Shown here: positions 52,648 through 60,658 of the stretch, piece after piece
How positions within the stretch are numbered: the first letter of the stretch is position 1
How the letters are laid out: each line of letters opens with the position of its first letter
Made by a program: the position numbers and the translations under genes
The notes under the pieces: generated by a model
Seen by the model: only the letters and a program-made list of their open reading frames with translations
What the model was told of the DNA's origin: nothing
Database searches by the model: none
Source of the DNA: Chryseobacterium culicis
Lineage (GTDB): Bacteria; Bacteroidota; Bacteroidia; Flavobacteriales; Weeksellaceae
Assembly (NCBI RefSeq): GCF_900108365.1
Contig: NZ_FNWQ01000002.1
Span: forward strand, 372,001 to 436,000
Direction: 5' to 3'
Length of the DNA: 64,000 bases

Positions 52648-53333
52648 TGCCCTATACTTACTTACTGATTAATTTTTTCACGGTCATTATCTGCTTTTTA
52701 GCTTCTTTTGACAGAAGAATACAGTTTCACAGATTTTTCGGCAGTTTTCTGCTGTCGTCTACTATTGTGGCAGTTCCCTTTATCCTTTGGGATATATGGT
52801 TTACAGCAAAAGGAGTGTGGTGGTTTGATCTCAATTATACCCTTGGGTTTAAAATAGCGGGACTTCCTGTGGAAGAATGGCTCTTTTTTTACTGTATTCC
52901 TTTTGCCTGCGTTTTTACCTATTACTGCATTGAAAAATTTTACCAGCTTGAGTGGGTTGGCGCCTTTAATAATCTCATCGTATTTACATCTGTTATTATC
53001 CTTTCTGTAATAGGATTTCTTTATTATGAAAGAATATACACCCTGCTTACAGTAATTGTCACCCTGTTTACCCTTTGCTATCTCCATTTTATAGCTAAAA
53101 AAGAATGGACCGGAAAAGCCAGTCTGGTATACTTGATTCTGATGCCTGGGTTTTTCGCGGTAAATGGAATACTGACGGGTTCACTGATACCGTCGCCTGT
53201 TGTAAATTATAATCCTGAAGAATTTCTTGGGATTAGAATGACCACAATTCCTGTTGAAGATGCCGTGTATGGCTACAGCCAGTTTTTGCTTAATATTTAC
53301 TTCTTTAAAAAAATAACAAAAAATGAAAAATAA
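52644..53333 (+). CDS. crtY: Lycopene cyclase, CrtYcd-type membrane protein
   Basis: 229 residues, six to seven membrane segments, two repeats of the lycopene-cyclase domain (type I, bacterial/fungal crtYc-crtYd fusion). Motifs PVEEWLFFYCIPFACVFTYYCIE in the first half and TTIPVEDAVYGYSQFLLNIYFFK in the second contain the paired Glu residues needed for cyclisation. It converts lycopene to beta-carotene, unrelated to the FAD-dependent CrtY. ATG 52644 overlaps the crtZ stop; 52647 is an alternative start. Confidence 0.9.
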   Translation: MMPYTYLLINFFTVIICFLASFDRRIQFHRFFGSFLLSSTIVAVPFILWDIWFTAKGVWWFDLNYTLGFKIAGLPVEEWLFFYCIPFACVFTYYCIEKFYQLEWVGAFNNLIVFTSVIILSVIGFLYYERIYTLLTVIVTLFTLCYLHFIAKKEWTGKASLVYLILMPGFFAVNGILTGSLIPSPVVNYNPEEFLGIRMTTIPVEDAVYGYSQFLLNIYFFKKITKNEK

Positions 53334-53871
53334 ATCAATATTTAAAATTATTTCAGCCTTTGCATTATTATGCTTTGCTGTATCATGTTCCTCGATGCCC
53401 GAGAAGGCACAGCCCGTTACTCAGTTCGATGTTAATAAATACCTGGGAACATGGTATGAAATTGCAAGATTCGATTATCGTTTTGAAAAGGATCTGGACA
53501 ATGCCATGGCTCAGTACAGTCTGAATAAAGACGGCAGCGTACATGTCACCAACAGCGGATACAATACAAAAAAAGAGAAATGGGTGTCCGTTAACGGAAC
53601 TGCAAAATTCAGAGGCAGTCAGGATACAGCAGCTTTAAAAGTCAGCTTTTTCGGACCTTTTTATGCGGGATACAATGTAGTAGCGCTGCAAGATTATCAA
53701 TATGCTTTGGTAGCAGGGAAAAATTTAGATTATCTGTGGATCCTTTCCCGTGAAAAAAACATTCCAGAAAATGTAAAGCAGAATTTCCTCTCCAAAGCCC
53801 GTGAAATAGGTTATGATACTTCCAGACTCATCTGGGTGAAGCAGGATAAAAAAAGTCCTTTTGACAAGTAG
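53323..53871 (+). CDS. blc: Bacterial lipocalin lipoprotein
   Basis: 182 residues. Signal peptide and lipobox with Cys22 (FAVSCSSMPEK), then the lipocalin signature NKYLGTWYEIARFDYRFEKDLDN (GxW at 43-45) and a calyx of eight strands, ending RLIWVKQDKK. Blc-type proteins bind fatty acids or lysophospholipids in the outer membrane and are stress-induced. It overlaps the cyclase gene by eleven bases, so it is part of the operon; storing or shuttling carotenoids or damaged lipids is a guess. Confidence 0.88.
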   Translation: MKNKSIFKIISAFALLCFAVSCSSMPEKAQPVTQFDVNKYLGTWYEIARFDYRFEKDLDNAMAQYSLNKDGSVHVTNSGYNTKKEKWVSVNGTAKFRGSQDTAALKVSFFGPFYAGYNVVALQDYQYALVAGKNLDYLWILSREKNIPENVKQNFLSKAREIGYDTSRLIWVKQDKKSPFDK

Positions 53872-53895
53872 ACATTCAATTTAAATAGAAAATAT

Positions 53896-54486
53896 ATGCT
53901 TAAAATACAGGCACAATCAAAAATACCAACAGATTACGGATTATTTACCGTATATGCATTTTCAGAAAATGAAGAAGACTGGAGCCCGCATTTGGTTCTG
54001 GTCATGGAAAATACAGATTTTAACAAGACCGTTAACGTCCGTTTTCACTCGGAGTGTATTACCGGAGAGGTTTTTCATTCGAAAAAATGCGAATGCGGGC
54101 AGCAGCTTGATGCCGCTATGAAATACATGTCTGAAAACGGAGGACTGATCATCTATCTTCGTCAGGAAGGAAGAAATATCGGAATTATCAATAAGCTCAG
54201 AGCTTATGCGCTTCAGGAGCAGGGCATGGATACCGTTGAGGCGAATCTTAAGCTGGGGCTGCCGGATGACGCAAGAAACTTTGATGTTGCTGTGGAAATG
54301 CTGAATCTTTTGAACGTCCGAAAGATTAATCTCCTGACCAACAATCCTGATAAAATAAAGTCGATTGAGAACAGTGAAATAATTCTCAACAGCAGAATTC
54401 CGCTGGAAATTGAGTCCAATGAAGTGAACGAAAGTTATCTTGTTAAGAAAAAGAACTATTTTGGACACCTTTTAGAAAAAATATAA
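53896..54486 (+). CDS. ribA: GTP cyclohydrolase II
   Basis: 196 residues, the stand-alone RibA length. It opens GTP as the first step of riboflavin synthesis. Zinc ligands Cys54, Cys65 and Cys67 lie in HSECITGEVFHSKKCECGQQLD, and the GTP-handling loop is RQEGRNIGIINKLRAYALQ (Arg93). No RibB domain is fused. Bacteroidota usually carry a RibBA fusion elsewhere, so this is likely a second copy raising flavin supply for photolyase/cryptochrome-type proteins in light-responsive clusters (inference). Confidence 0.92.
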   Translation: MLKIQAQSKIPTDYGLFTVYAFSENEEDWSPHLVLVMENTDFNKTVNVRFHSECITGEVFHSKKCECGQQLDAAMKYMSENGGLIIYLRQEGRNIGIINKLRAYALQEQGMDTVEANLKLGLPDDARNFDVAVEMLNLLNVRKINLLTNNPDKIKSIENSEIILNSRIPLEIESNEVNESYLVKKKNYFGHLLEKI

Positions 54487-54534
54487 TAGCCGTAGGGCAT
54501 ACATAATCAGATAAACCTGTCAAATTCGATACTT

Positions 54535-55971
54535 ATGGAAAAAATACTGCTTACGGGAGCTACCGGCTACATCGGTAAAAGAATGATCAGCGTAATTGCT
54601 GCACAGGGGTATAAAGTTGTATGCTGCTGCAGAGATGCCTCCCGTTTTACCAGAAACATGGATATCGATGAACGGCTTATTGAAGTCATTGAAGTCGATT
54701 TTCTCAAGCCCGAAACATTACAGAATATTCCTGAAGATATTATGGGAGCCTATTATCTGATGCATTCCATGAGTAATTCCGCAGATTATGAAGAATCAGA
54801 AAAAAAATGTGCCTCTAATTTTTCAGATTATATAGAAAAGACACAGTGCAGACATATTGTCTATCTTTCAGGGCTTGTGAATGAAAAAGAACTGTCCAAA
54901 CATCTCAACTCCAGGTACGAAGTAGAAAAAATCCTTATGGAATGTAAAGTTCCTGCAACGGTTCTTCGTGCAGGGATCATCATTGGATCCGGAAGTGCTT
55001 CCTTCGAGATCATCAGGGATCTTGTTGAAAAACTGCCGGTAATGGTAGCTCCCAAGTGGCTGTATACCAAATGTCAGCCGATAGGCATTGCCAACGTTCT
55101 TGATTTCCTGATTTTTGTGCTGTTCAAAGAAACTGCTTACCAGAAAAACTTTGACATCGGATGTGATGACGTTTTAACCTATAAAGATATGTTACTGCAG
55201 TTTGCACAGGTGAGAGGATTGAAAAGAACGATTTTTACACTACCGGTAATGACCCCAAGATTATCTTCATACTGGCTCTATTTTATTACGTCAACCTCCT
55301 ATAATCTCGCAAAAGCACTGGTTGGAAGCATGAAAATAGAAGTAATATGCCGTCCTGAAAGTCTAACGGAAATCAAACTGATTACCGGTATTCAGCCTTT
55401 CTCTTATGATACAGCTTTAAAAAGGACTCTTGCAAAAATTCAGGCCAATGAAATTGTATCCAGCTGGAAAGACAGCTTTATCAGCAGCCGTCATGATTCA
55501 ACATTGAAACCATATCATGATGTGCCGAAATATGGTTGTTTTACAGATCTTAGAAGTGAAGAGTATGATAACAGGGATGCCTGTATGGATCGTGTTTTTG
55601 AATTAGGAGGTACCCATGGCTGGTACGGACAGAATCTTTGGAAAATCAGGGGATTATTTGACAAATTGGTAGGCGGCCCTGGATTGAGAAGGGGACGCAG
55701 GCATCCTACAGATCTTAAGGAAGGGGATGCACTGGACTTTTGGAGAGTACTGTATGCCAACCGTGAAGAGGGCAAGCTTATATTATTTGCTGAAATGAAA
55801 CTTCCCGGAGAAGCATGGCTGATGTTTAAAATTTACAGAAACAAGATCTGGCAAAAAGCTGTCTTCCGTCCAAAAGGTCTTTGGGGAAGAATCTATTGGC
55901 TGATGGTACTGCCGTTTCATGGATTCATTTTCAAAGGAATGGTGAGAAGACTCAGCGGAAAAGAAAAGTAA
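54535..55971 (+). CDS. NAD(P)-binding SDR-type protein with DUF2867 domain
   Basis: 478 residues. N-terminal Rossmann domain of the atypical SDR kind (LLTGATGYIGKRMI, residues 6-19; YLSGLVNEKE; RYEVEKILMECKVPATVLRAGIIIGSGS), followed from about 320 by a DUF2867-type C-terminal domain (LFDKLVGGPGLRRGRRHPTDLKEGDALDFWRVLYANREEGKLILFAEMKLPGEAWLMF). This two-domain protein is a frequent companion of carotenoid/photolyase genes in light-inducible clusters. The substrate is unknown. It closes the operon, 48 bases after ribA. Confidence 0.85.
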   Translation: MEKILLTGATGYIGKRMISVIAAQGYKVVCCCRDASRFTRNMDIDERLIEVIEVDFLKPETLQNIPEDIMGAYYLMHSMSNSADYEESEKKCASNFSDYIEKTQCRHIVYLSGLVNEKELSKHLNSRYEVEKILMECKVPATVLRAGIIIGSGSASFEIIRDLVEKLPVMVAPKWLYTKCQPIGIANVLDFLIFVLFKETAYQKNFDIGCDDVLTYKDMLLQFAQVRGLKRTIFTLPVMTPRLSSYWLYFITSTSYNLAKALVGSMKIEVICRPESLTEIKLITGIQPFSYDTALKRTLAKIQANEIVSSWKDSFISSRHDSTLKPYHDVPKYGCFTDLRSEEYDNRDACMDRVFELGGTHGWYGQNLWKIRGLFDKLVGGPGLRRGRRHPTDLKEGDALDFWRVLYANREEGKLILFAEMKLPGEAWLMFKIYRNKIWQKAVFRPKGLWGRIYWLMVLPFHGFIFKGMVRRLSGKEK

Positions 55972-56085
55972 ATTGTACGCTCAGAAATTCTTTAAATTCC
56001 AATTTTAGGAATATTTTAACATACTGTCTCTTTTTTAGGCATGAGTATTGTTTATTTATATACCAAATACTTTAAATATTACATT

Positions 56086-56385
56086 ATGAATAATTCAGAT
56101 TACAACAAAGCGGAAAAAGCAGTAAACGAAACAGAAAATACTCTTAAAAATGCAGCGAATGATGCAAAATGGAAGATCAGTGATCTGGCAGATAAGGCTA
56201 AGGATTACATCAATGAAAAAAGGGATAATGATCAGGAAGCCACTCAGGAAGACTGGCTGGAAAGAGTAAAATCTAATATTTCTGATGCCTGGGAAGATAT
56301 TAAAGATAAAGCAGATGAAGCATGGGAGAGTACCAAAGATGCCGCTGAGGATGTAAAAGCGGAATGGAGAAAAAAAACAAATTAA
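56086..56385 (+). CDS. YtxH/LEA-like amphipathic helical protein
   Basis: 99 residues from ATG 56086 (an upstream in-frame start at 56041 adds a sequence of no use). Highly charged, Lys/Asp/Glu/Ala-rich: AEKAVNETENTLKNAANDAKWKISDLADKAKDYINEK, then WLERVKSNISDAWEDIKDKADEAWESTKDAAEDVKAEW. The 11-residue-like periodicity is of the late-embryogenesis-abundant type. Such proteins are linked with general stress or desiccation. It is monocistronic with a strong terminator. Confidence 0.75.
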   Translation: MNNSDYNKAEKAVNETENTLKNAANDAKWKISDLADKAKDYINEKRDNDQEATQEDWLERVKSNISDAWEDIKDKADEAWESTKDAAEDVKAEWRKKTN

Positions 56386-56394
56386 TACTTATGT

Positions 56395-56430
56395 AAAGAT
56401 GGCCGGAATTTTTAATTCCGGCCATCTTTC
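56395..56430 (+). terminator. Terminator after LEA-like gene
   Basis: 16-bp perfect stem AAAGATGGCCGGAATT with its complement and a three-base loop, followed by CTTTTT. Confidence 0.9.
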
Positions 56431-56614
56431 TTTTTATGGTTTATTTGTAATCTATTTTTGTTGGGTAAATATAATATAAGTATCGAAATTAAATTCTGCA
56501 TCGTCTGATATAAATGCTAAGACCATTAAGTTTAGTTAATTCATTGTTCTTTATAATCATTAATTTTGTCTATTGGATTGGATGAGAAAACAAAACAGCA
56601 AATAAGATATCGAA

Positions 56615-57202
56615 ATGACTGATGTATTTGAAAATTACTTGTCTTCAAAAGGAAGACTTTCACCGGGGGAAATCAGTCTTTCCCTGAAGTTCTTCGAACG
56701 GATCAGCTTAAAAAAAGGTGATTTCTTTATACGCGAGAATGAAATTTGCCGTTCTATCGGATTTATTGCTCATGGTGCTGTAAAAGCATATGCTATTGAC
56801 AAAGAAGGAAAGGAAAATATTACCTGCTTCAAATTTGAAAATGAATTTGCCACATTGTTTCCAGAATTTTTGGCTCAGGAAAAATCAAAAAGAAGCATAC
56901 AAGCGGTAGAAGATACCATTATATACACAATAAGTTACCAAAACCATCAGCTCCTTCTTGATCAGATCCCTGTTTTGAATGAAGTTATAAAACTGGTAAT
57001 GCAGCAGGAGTATCAGCAAAAGGAAAGTTATATGCTTAATTACAATAATAAGTCAGCTGTCGATAAATACCTTCATGTCATGTCTGCTGAACCCATGCTC
57101 ATCCGTCGCATAGCCACTCAGGATCTTGCATCCTATCTGGGTGTCACCCGGCGGTCACTCACCCGCGCAAAGGGGCAAATACATAAGCCGGACATATTAT
57201 AG
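56615..57202 (+). CDS. Crp/Fnr-family transcriptional regulator (second)
   Basis: 195 residues. Cyclic-nucleotide-binding fold in the first 120 (KKGDFFIRENEICRSIGFIAHGAVKAYAIDKEGKENITCFKF), a dimer helix, and a Crp-like HTH at the end (IRRIATQDLASYLGVTRRSLTRAKGQI). No iron-sulfur Cys cluster. A TAATTTTG box lies at 56561-56568. Its stop codon runs directly into a palindrome that precedes the MBL-fold gene, so it may regulate that gene and perhaps itself. Confidence 0.87.
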   Translation: MTDVFENYLSSKGRLSPGEISLSLKFFERISLKKGDFFIRENEICRSIGFIAHGAVKAYAIDKEGKENITCFKFENEFATLFPEFLAQEKSKRSIQAVEDTIIYTISYQNHQLLLDQIPVLNEVIKLVMQQEYQQKESYMLNYNNKSAVDKYLHVMSAEPMLIRRIATQDLASYLGVTRRSLTRAKGQIHKPDIL

Positions 57203-57244
57203 GACAAATGTCCTTATGAAGTCCCGGACACCACTGTAGATTTG
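57202..57244 (+). promoter_or_regulatory. Palindromes and -7 element before the MBL-fold gene
   Basis: GGACA-AA-TGTCC (57202-57213) and GTCC-C-GGAC (57221-57229) are two inverted repeats with the same GGAC/GTCC half-sites, followed by TAGATTTG (57237-57244), an exact -7 box 12 bases before the gene start. The layout suggests regulator binding sites at the -33 region. Confidence 0.55.
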
Positions 57245-57255
57245 TACAAAAAAAT

Positions 57256-57939
57256 ATGTTACGTCAAATTGCTCCTGAGGTATTCCACATTTCACTGATG
57301 CCACGAAACAGCATTAACTGCTATATTATTGAAGGTGTATTGGTAGATTCCGGAATACGGAGCTCATATACCACAGTAAAGAAGACTCTTCAGAAAATTC
57401 CCGTTTATCAGCATGTGCTGACACATGCCCACGCAGACCATCAGGGGTGTAGCGATCAGATCTGTGCCGAGTTTAACATACCTTTACTCTGCCATCCTAA
57501 TGAAGTTTTCAGGACGGAAACAGGCATGGTAACCAACGATTATCCCGCTCCGCAGCACTGGATCGCAAGGCTTCAGCAAAAATACTGGGCCGGCCAGGGG
57601 CATAAAGTTGAACAGACAATCGCTGAAAACGATAGGATAGGCAACTTTACAGTAGTGGAGACACCCGGACATTCACCAGGTCATATTTCTTTATTCCGTG
57701 AGCGGGATGGAGTATTGATCATCGGAGATGTGGCAACAAATATGAATTTGCTTACCACAGCAGTTCGTTTGGGACTTCCACCTAATATATTTACATCAGA
57801 TCAGAGGCGAAATGTCCAATCGCTCAAGAAATTGGCAAAACTTAACCCTGCTGTCATCTGTTTTGGTCATGGCCCCGTACTGAGAAATACTGATCGGAAG
57901 TTTGAAAAATTTGTAGAGAATTGCAGCGTTTCTGGTTAA
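57256..57939 (+). CDS. MBL-fold metallo-hydrolase
   Basis: 227 residues. The metallo-beta-lactamase metal motif THAHADHQG at 56-64 (HxHxDH) is intact, with the further His in ETPGHSPGHISLF (about 136) and Asp in IIGDVATN. The opening FHISLMPRNSINCYIIEGVLVDSG is that of the glyoxalase II/YcbL-like group. The substrate is unknown. Expression may depend on the Crp/Fnr protein encoded just upstream. Confidence 0.88.
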   Translation: MLRQIAPEVFHISLMPRNSINCYIIEGVLVDSGIRSSYTTVKKTLQKIPVYQHVLTHAHADHQGCSDQICAEFNIPLLCHPNEVFRTETGMVTNDYPAPQHWIARLQQKYWAGQGHKVEQTIAENDRIGNFTVVETPGHSPGHISLFRERDGVLIIGDVATNMNLLTTAVRLGLPPNIFTSDQRRNVQSLKKLAKLNPAVICFGHGPVLRNTDRKFEKFVENCSVSG

Positions 57940-58045
57940 AAATAGAACATAATGAAATTGCCTGCGAATTGTTCCCATCTGAAAAATCATGATGAGAATC
58001 TTAAATTTAACTCGTACTTTTTTATAAAAGATTAGCAAAAAAATG

Positions 58046-58053
58046 TATATTTG
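58046..58053 (+). promoter_or_regulatory. -7 element upstream of lysC leader
   Basis: TATATTTG, exact to TAnnTTTG. Transcription would begin near 58060, eleven bases before the small leader frame. Confidence 0.5.
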
Positions 58054-58070
58054 CCGAGCAAAAAAAGAAA

Positions 58071-58127
58071 ATGATAGTATCTAACTTAAAAAAAGGAAAG
58101 AAACAGTACTTACGTCCAACGTCGTGA
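58071..58127 (+). CDS. Possible leader peptide of lysC (18 residues)
   Basis: ATG frame of 18 residues (MIVSNLKKGKKQYLRPTS) ending in TGA, just after a -7 box and before an intrinsic terminator. Four Lys codons cluster at positions 7-11 with one Gly between, which would suit ribosome stalling under lysine shortage. It lies in the right place for classic attenuation of aspartate kinase. The mRNA also offers a nested hairpin (58094-58099 with 58133-58138; 58109-58114 with 58123-58128). It is unproven and could be chance. Confidence 0.45.
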   Translation: MIVSNLKKGKKQYLRPTS

Positions 58128-58163
58128 GTCAGTTTCCTATTGGTTAGAAATTAAATAAAAAAG

Positions 58164-58194
58164 GAGCTTGTCATCACGACAGGCTCTTTTTTTT
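58164..58194 (+). terminator. Intrinsic terminator/attenuator in the lysC leader
   Basis: Stem GAGCTTGTC/GACAGGCTC (one G-U pair), five-base loop and eight T, 30 bases before the lysC start. No gene precedes it other than the leader frame. Confidence 0.85.
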
Positions 58195-58223
58195 ATTGAT
58201 AAAAATTAACAATTAATCTTATT

Positions 58224-59543
58224 ATGAAAGTATTGAAATTTGGAGGGACCTCAGTAGGAAGTCCGGAGCGTATCGAACAGTTATTATCAATAATCAGATC
58301 TCAACAGTCAGATAAACATCTTGTGGTTTTGTCAGCTGTTTCAGGTACGACAAATGATTTGGTGAAATTATCTGAGCTTTATGAAAACAAAGATATTGAA
58401 GCTGCCTACAAGCATATTGATGGACTACAGCAGCAATATATAAAATTTGTAAATGAGTTGTTTAAAACTGAAAAAGGAATTTTGGAAGCTTTAGCTTTTA
58501 TTGACAAGATTTTTGATATTTTTTATCAGTTCAAACATAAAAATTTTTCTTCTACTGCAGAACGTATTATTCTTGCGCAAGGTGAGATTATTTCAACCAC
58601 CCTTTTTCATTTATACTTAAAGGAAAAACAAGTTTCTTCTGTATTATTATCAGCATTAGATTTTATGGTAATTGATGAAGACAAAGAACCCAATATTGAT
58701 GAAATAAGAAAACAGGCAGCTGTTGAAATTGCAAAATATCCGGAAGATACTTTATTTATTACCCAAGGGTATATATGCAGAAATGTTCAGGGTGAAATTG
58801 ATAATCTGCAAAGGGGAGGTTCTGACTATACCGCTTCCTTGCTGGGAGCAGCATTGCAGACAGAAGAAATTCAAATCTGGACAGATATTGATGGTTTTCA
58901 TAATAATGATCCGAGATATGTTCAGAATACAAAATCTATAGCCAGACTTAGTTTTGATGAAGCTGCTGAACTATCGTACTTTGGCGCTAAAATCCTTCAT
59001 CCCCAAAGTGTTTTTCCTGCAAGAAAATATAATGTTCCTGTAAGGTTACTGGATACAATGAATCCATCTGCCCTCGGAACATTGATTTCTGGAGAGGCTA
59101 CCAATCAAAATCAAATTGTGGCAATAGCTGCTAAAGATGGAATCACGGCTATCCGTATTCAATCTTCACGTATGCTGATGGCCTATGGTTTTCTGAGAAA
59201 GGTTTTTGAAATTTTTGAACGGTACAAAACACCTATAGATATGATTACCACTTCTGAAGTAGCTGTTTCTCTTACCATTGATCACACGGAAAATCTTTCT
59301 GAAATTATAAGAGAACTAAACACCTTTTCGGCTGTTGAAATTGACAGTGAACAATCTATTATATGTATTGTAGGTGATTTCAGGAAAAATAATCACGGAT
59401 ATACAACCATTGTCTCTGAAGCAGTAAAGCATATTCCAATACGAATGATTTCCTACGGAGGAAGTGAAAATAATATTTCATTATTAGTTCCCTCGGTTTT
59501 TAAGGTAGAAGCTTTGAGATCACTGCATAACAGACTTTTTTAG
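58224..59543 (+). CDS. lysC: Aspartate kinase
   Basis: Phosphorylates aspartate, the first step to lysine, threonine, methionine and diaminopimelate. 439 residues: the kinase domain opens with MKVLKFGGTSVGSPERI, has the substrate loop NLQRGGSDYTASLLGAAL (about 195-212), and ends near 300. Two ACT-type regulatory domains follow (RMLMAYGFLRKVFEIFERYKTPIDMITTSEVAVSLTID ... IICIVGDFRKNN), where end-product amino acids bind. No homoserine dehydrogenase is fused. A leader frame and terminator upstream suggest transcription attenuation. Confidence 0.93.
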   Translation: MKVLKFGGTSVGSPERIEQLLSIIRSQQSDKHLVVLSAVSGTTNDLVKLSELYENKDIEAAYKHIDGLQQQYIKFVNELFKTEKGILEALAFIDKIFDIFYQFKHKNFSSTAERIILAQGEIISTTLFHLYLKEKQVSSVLLSALDFMVIDEDKEPNIDEIRKQAAVEIAKYPEDTLFITQGYICRNVQGEIDNLQRGGSDYTASLLGAALQTEEIQIWTDIDGFHNNDPRYVQNTKSIARLSFDEAAELSYFGAKILHPQSVFPARKYNVPVRLLDTMNPSALGTLISGEATNQNQIVAIAAKDGITAIRIQSSRMLMAYGFLRKVFEIFERYKTPIDMITTSEVAVSLTIDHTENLSEIIRELNTFSAVEIDSEQSIICIVGDFRKNNHGYTTIVSEAVKHIPIRMISYGGSENNISLLVPSVFKVEALRSLHNRLF

Positions 59544-59589
59544 AAAAATAGATAGGTAGTGAAGAAGGTAAAAATAATATAAAATTTGA

Positions 59590-60039
59590 TTCAAGTTAGC
59601 GATATCAGAATGTACCACGAAAATCGAAATTTCTTTAAACGGTGATGTATATGGCGCAGGCATTTTTAATGGGAAAAGAAGTTTTGAAGATAAAACTTGT
59701 TTAAGACCAGATCACTTTACTTATCATTCATTAAACTTTTACCTCCCTATTGATACGGGAGGTTTTTTATATTATGAATATCCAAAACGATCTCTAACCT
59801 TTTTTTCTGCTACTGGAATTTACAATGTACACGATTGAGAAAGTAATAAAAAGATGTCTTTTAGTATTGATAATTCCATTGAAGTTACTAAATCAGGCGG
59901 AACGATCATCAATATTCCCAGCCGATTAACTGTAGAAATTACAGGAAAAACCAAAGCGAAAGGTATAAATGGATATTTCATTTTGGTAAAATCCTATAGT
60001 GAGTACATGAAAGAAATTGCTTCTTTACTAGTGAAGTAA
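59590..60039 (+). pseudogene. Decayed gene remnant
   Basis: A frame of 150 codons is open from 59590 to 60039 except for TGA at 59836-59838, and has no start codon in its first part. Both halves read like real protein (for example KIEISLNGDVYGAGIFNG, LRPDHFTYHSLNFYLPIDTGGF; then SIDNSIEVTKSGGTIINIPSRLTVEI and YSEYMKEIASLLVK). The second half alone has an ATG at 59854. No family is recognised. A hairpin with T run (ACCTCCC/GGGAGGT, 59741-59768) lies inside. Confidence 0.45.
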
Positions 60040-60623
60040 TGAAATATCAGTGGGAAGTCTCCAGTGTTAGCGACTAGTGACATTGCAAGAAATGAGCTTC
60101 GAATTTATCCCCAAAACCCGGAAAAAACCTTGAAGGAAGCTTTTCGTAAGAAAACTTGACAAATTAAACATGTACATTTTTTTTACTTGTATTCATGAAA
60201 TTTTCAAATAAGACCGTTGTTTATATTACGATTTTTCATGTTTGCATTATGATACCAAATTGTTGTTTAGCTTAATTGTTTCGTAATTATTTCTGGTTAG
60301 AGTGTAAAAAATGGTAATCAAAAATAACAATTTGCATCTTTTTTAATAATAAAAAGTGTGTTTTTTACATTTTTTTTGCGTGCAAAATGAAAAAAAAATC
60401 AATTATTCTTATCATAATATTTATTCAAAAAAAAATAATCTTTTTAAGACTCATATCCAATTGCAATTGATTGTGAATTCATATCTTATGAAATTGCTAA
60501 GTGTAAAATTAATGATAACCTTATCATATTTTTTATACAATTGATATCATAAAAATTCGATATGTAATTGATTGATAAGCAGTAGATAATAGCGGATTTA
60601 TTTTTTTTATTCAGATGAATTTT
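60040..60623. other. AT-rich region without genes before xyl operon
   Basis: No supported gene. From 60160 on it is extremely AT-rich with long A and T runs; one open frame at 60356-60544 is only low-complexity sequence. Confidence 0.45.
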
Positions 60624-60655
60624 TATATTTGTAATGTTACCAAAATGTTAACAAA
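60624..60655 (+). promoter_or_regulatory. xyl operon promoter with tandem operator repeats
   Basis: TATATTTG at 60624-60631 (exact -7 box), followed at once by two adjacent 11-base direct repeats ATGTTACCAAA (60634-60644) and ATGTTAACAAA (60645-60655), ending three bases before the regulator ATG. The one-helical-turn spacing suggests two repressor protomers binding side by side. Confidence 0.65.
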
Positions 60656-60658
60656 CTA

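Noticed and set aside
58060..58200. Lysine or SAM riboswitch before lysC
   Set aside because: The leader is too short and lacks the conserved blocks of those aptamers.
60356..60544. Plus-strand frame of 62 codons before the xyl operon
   Set aside because: Low-complexity Asn/Lys/Phe sequence produced by A and T runs.
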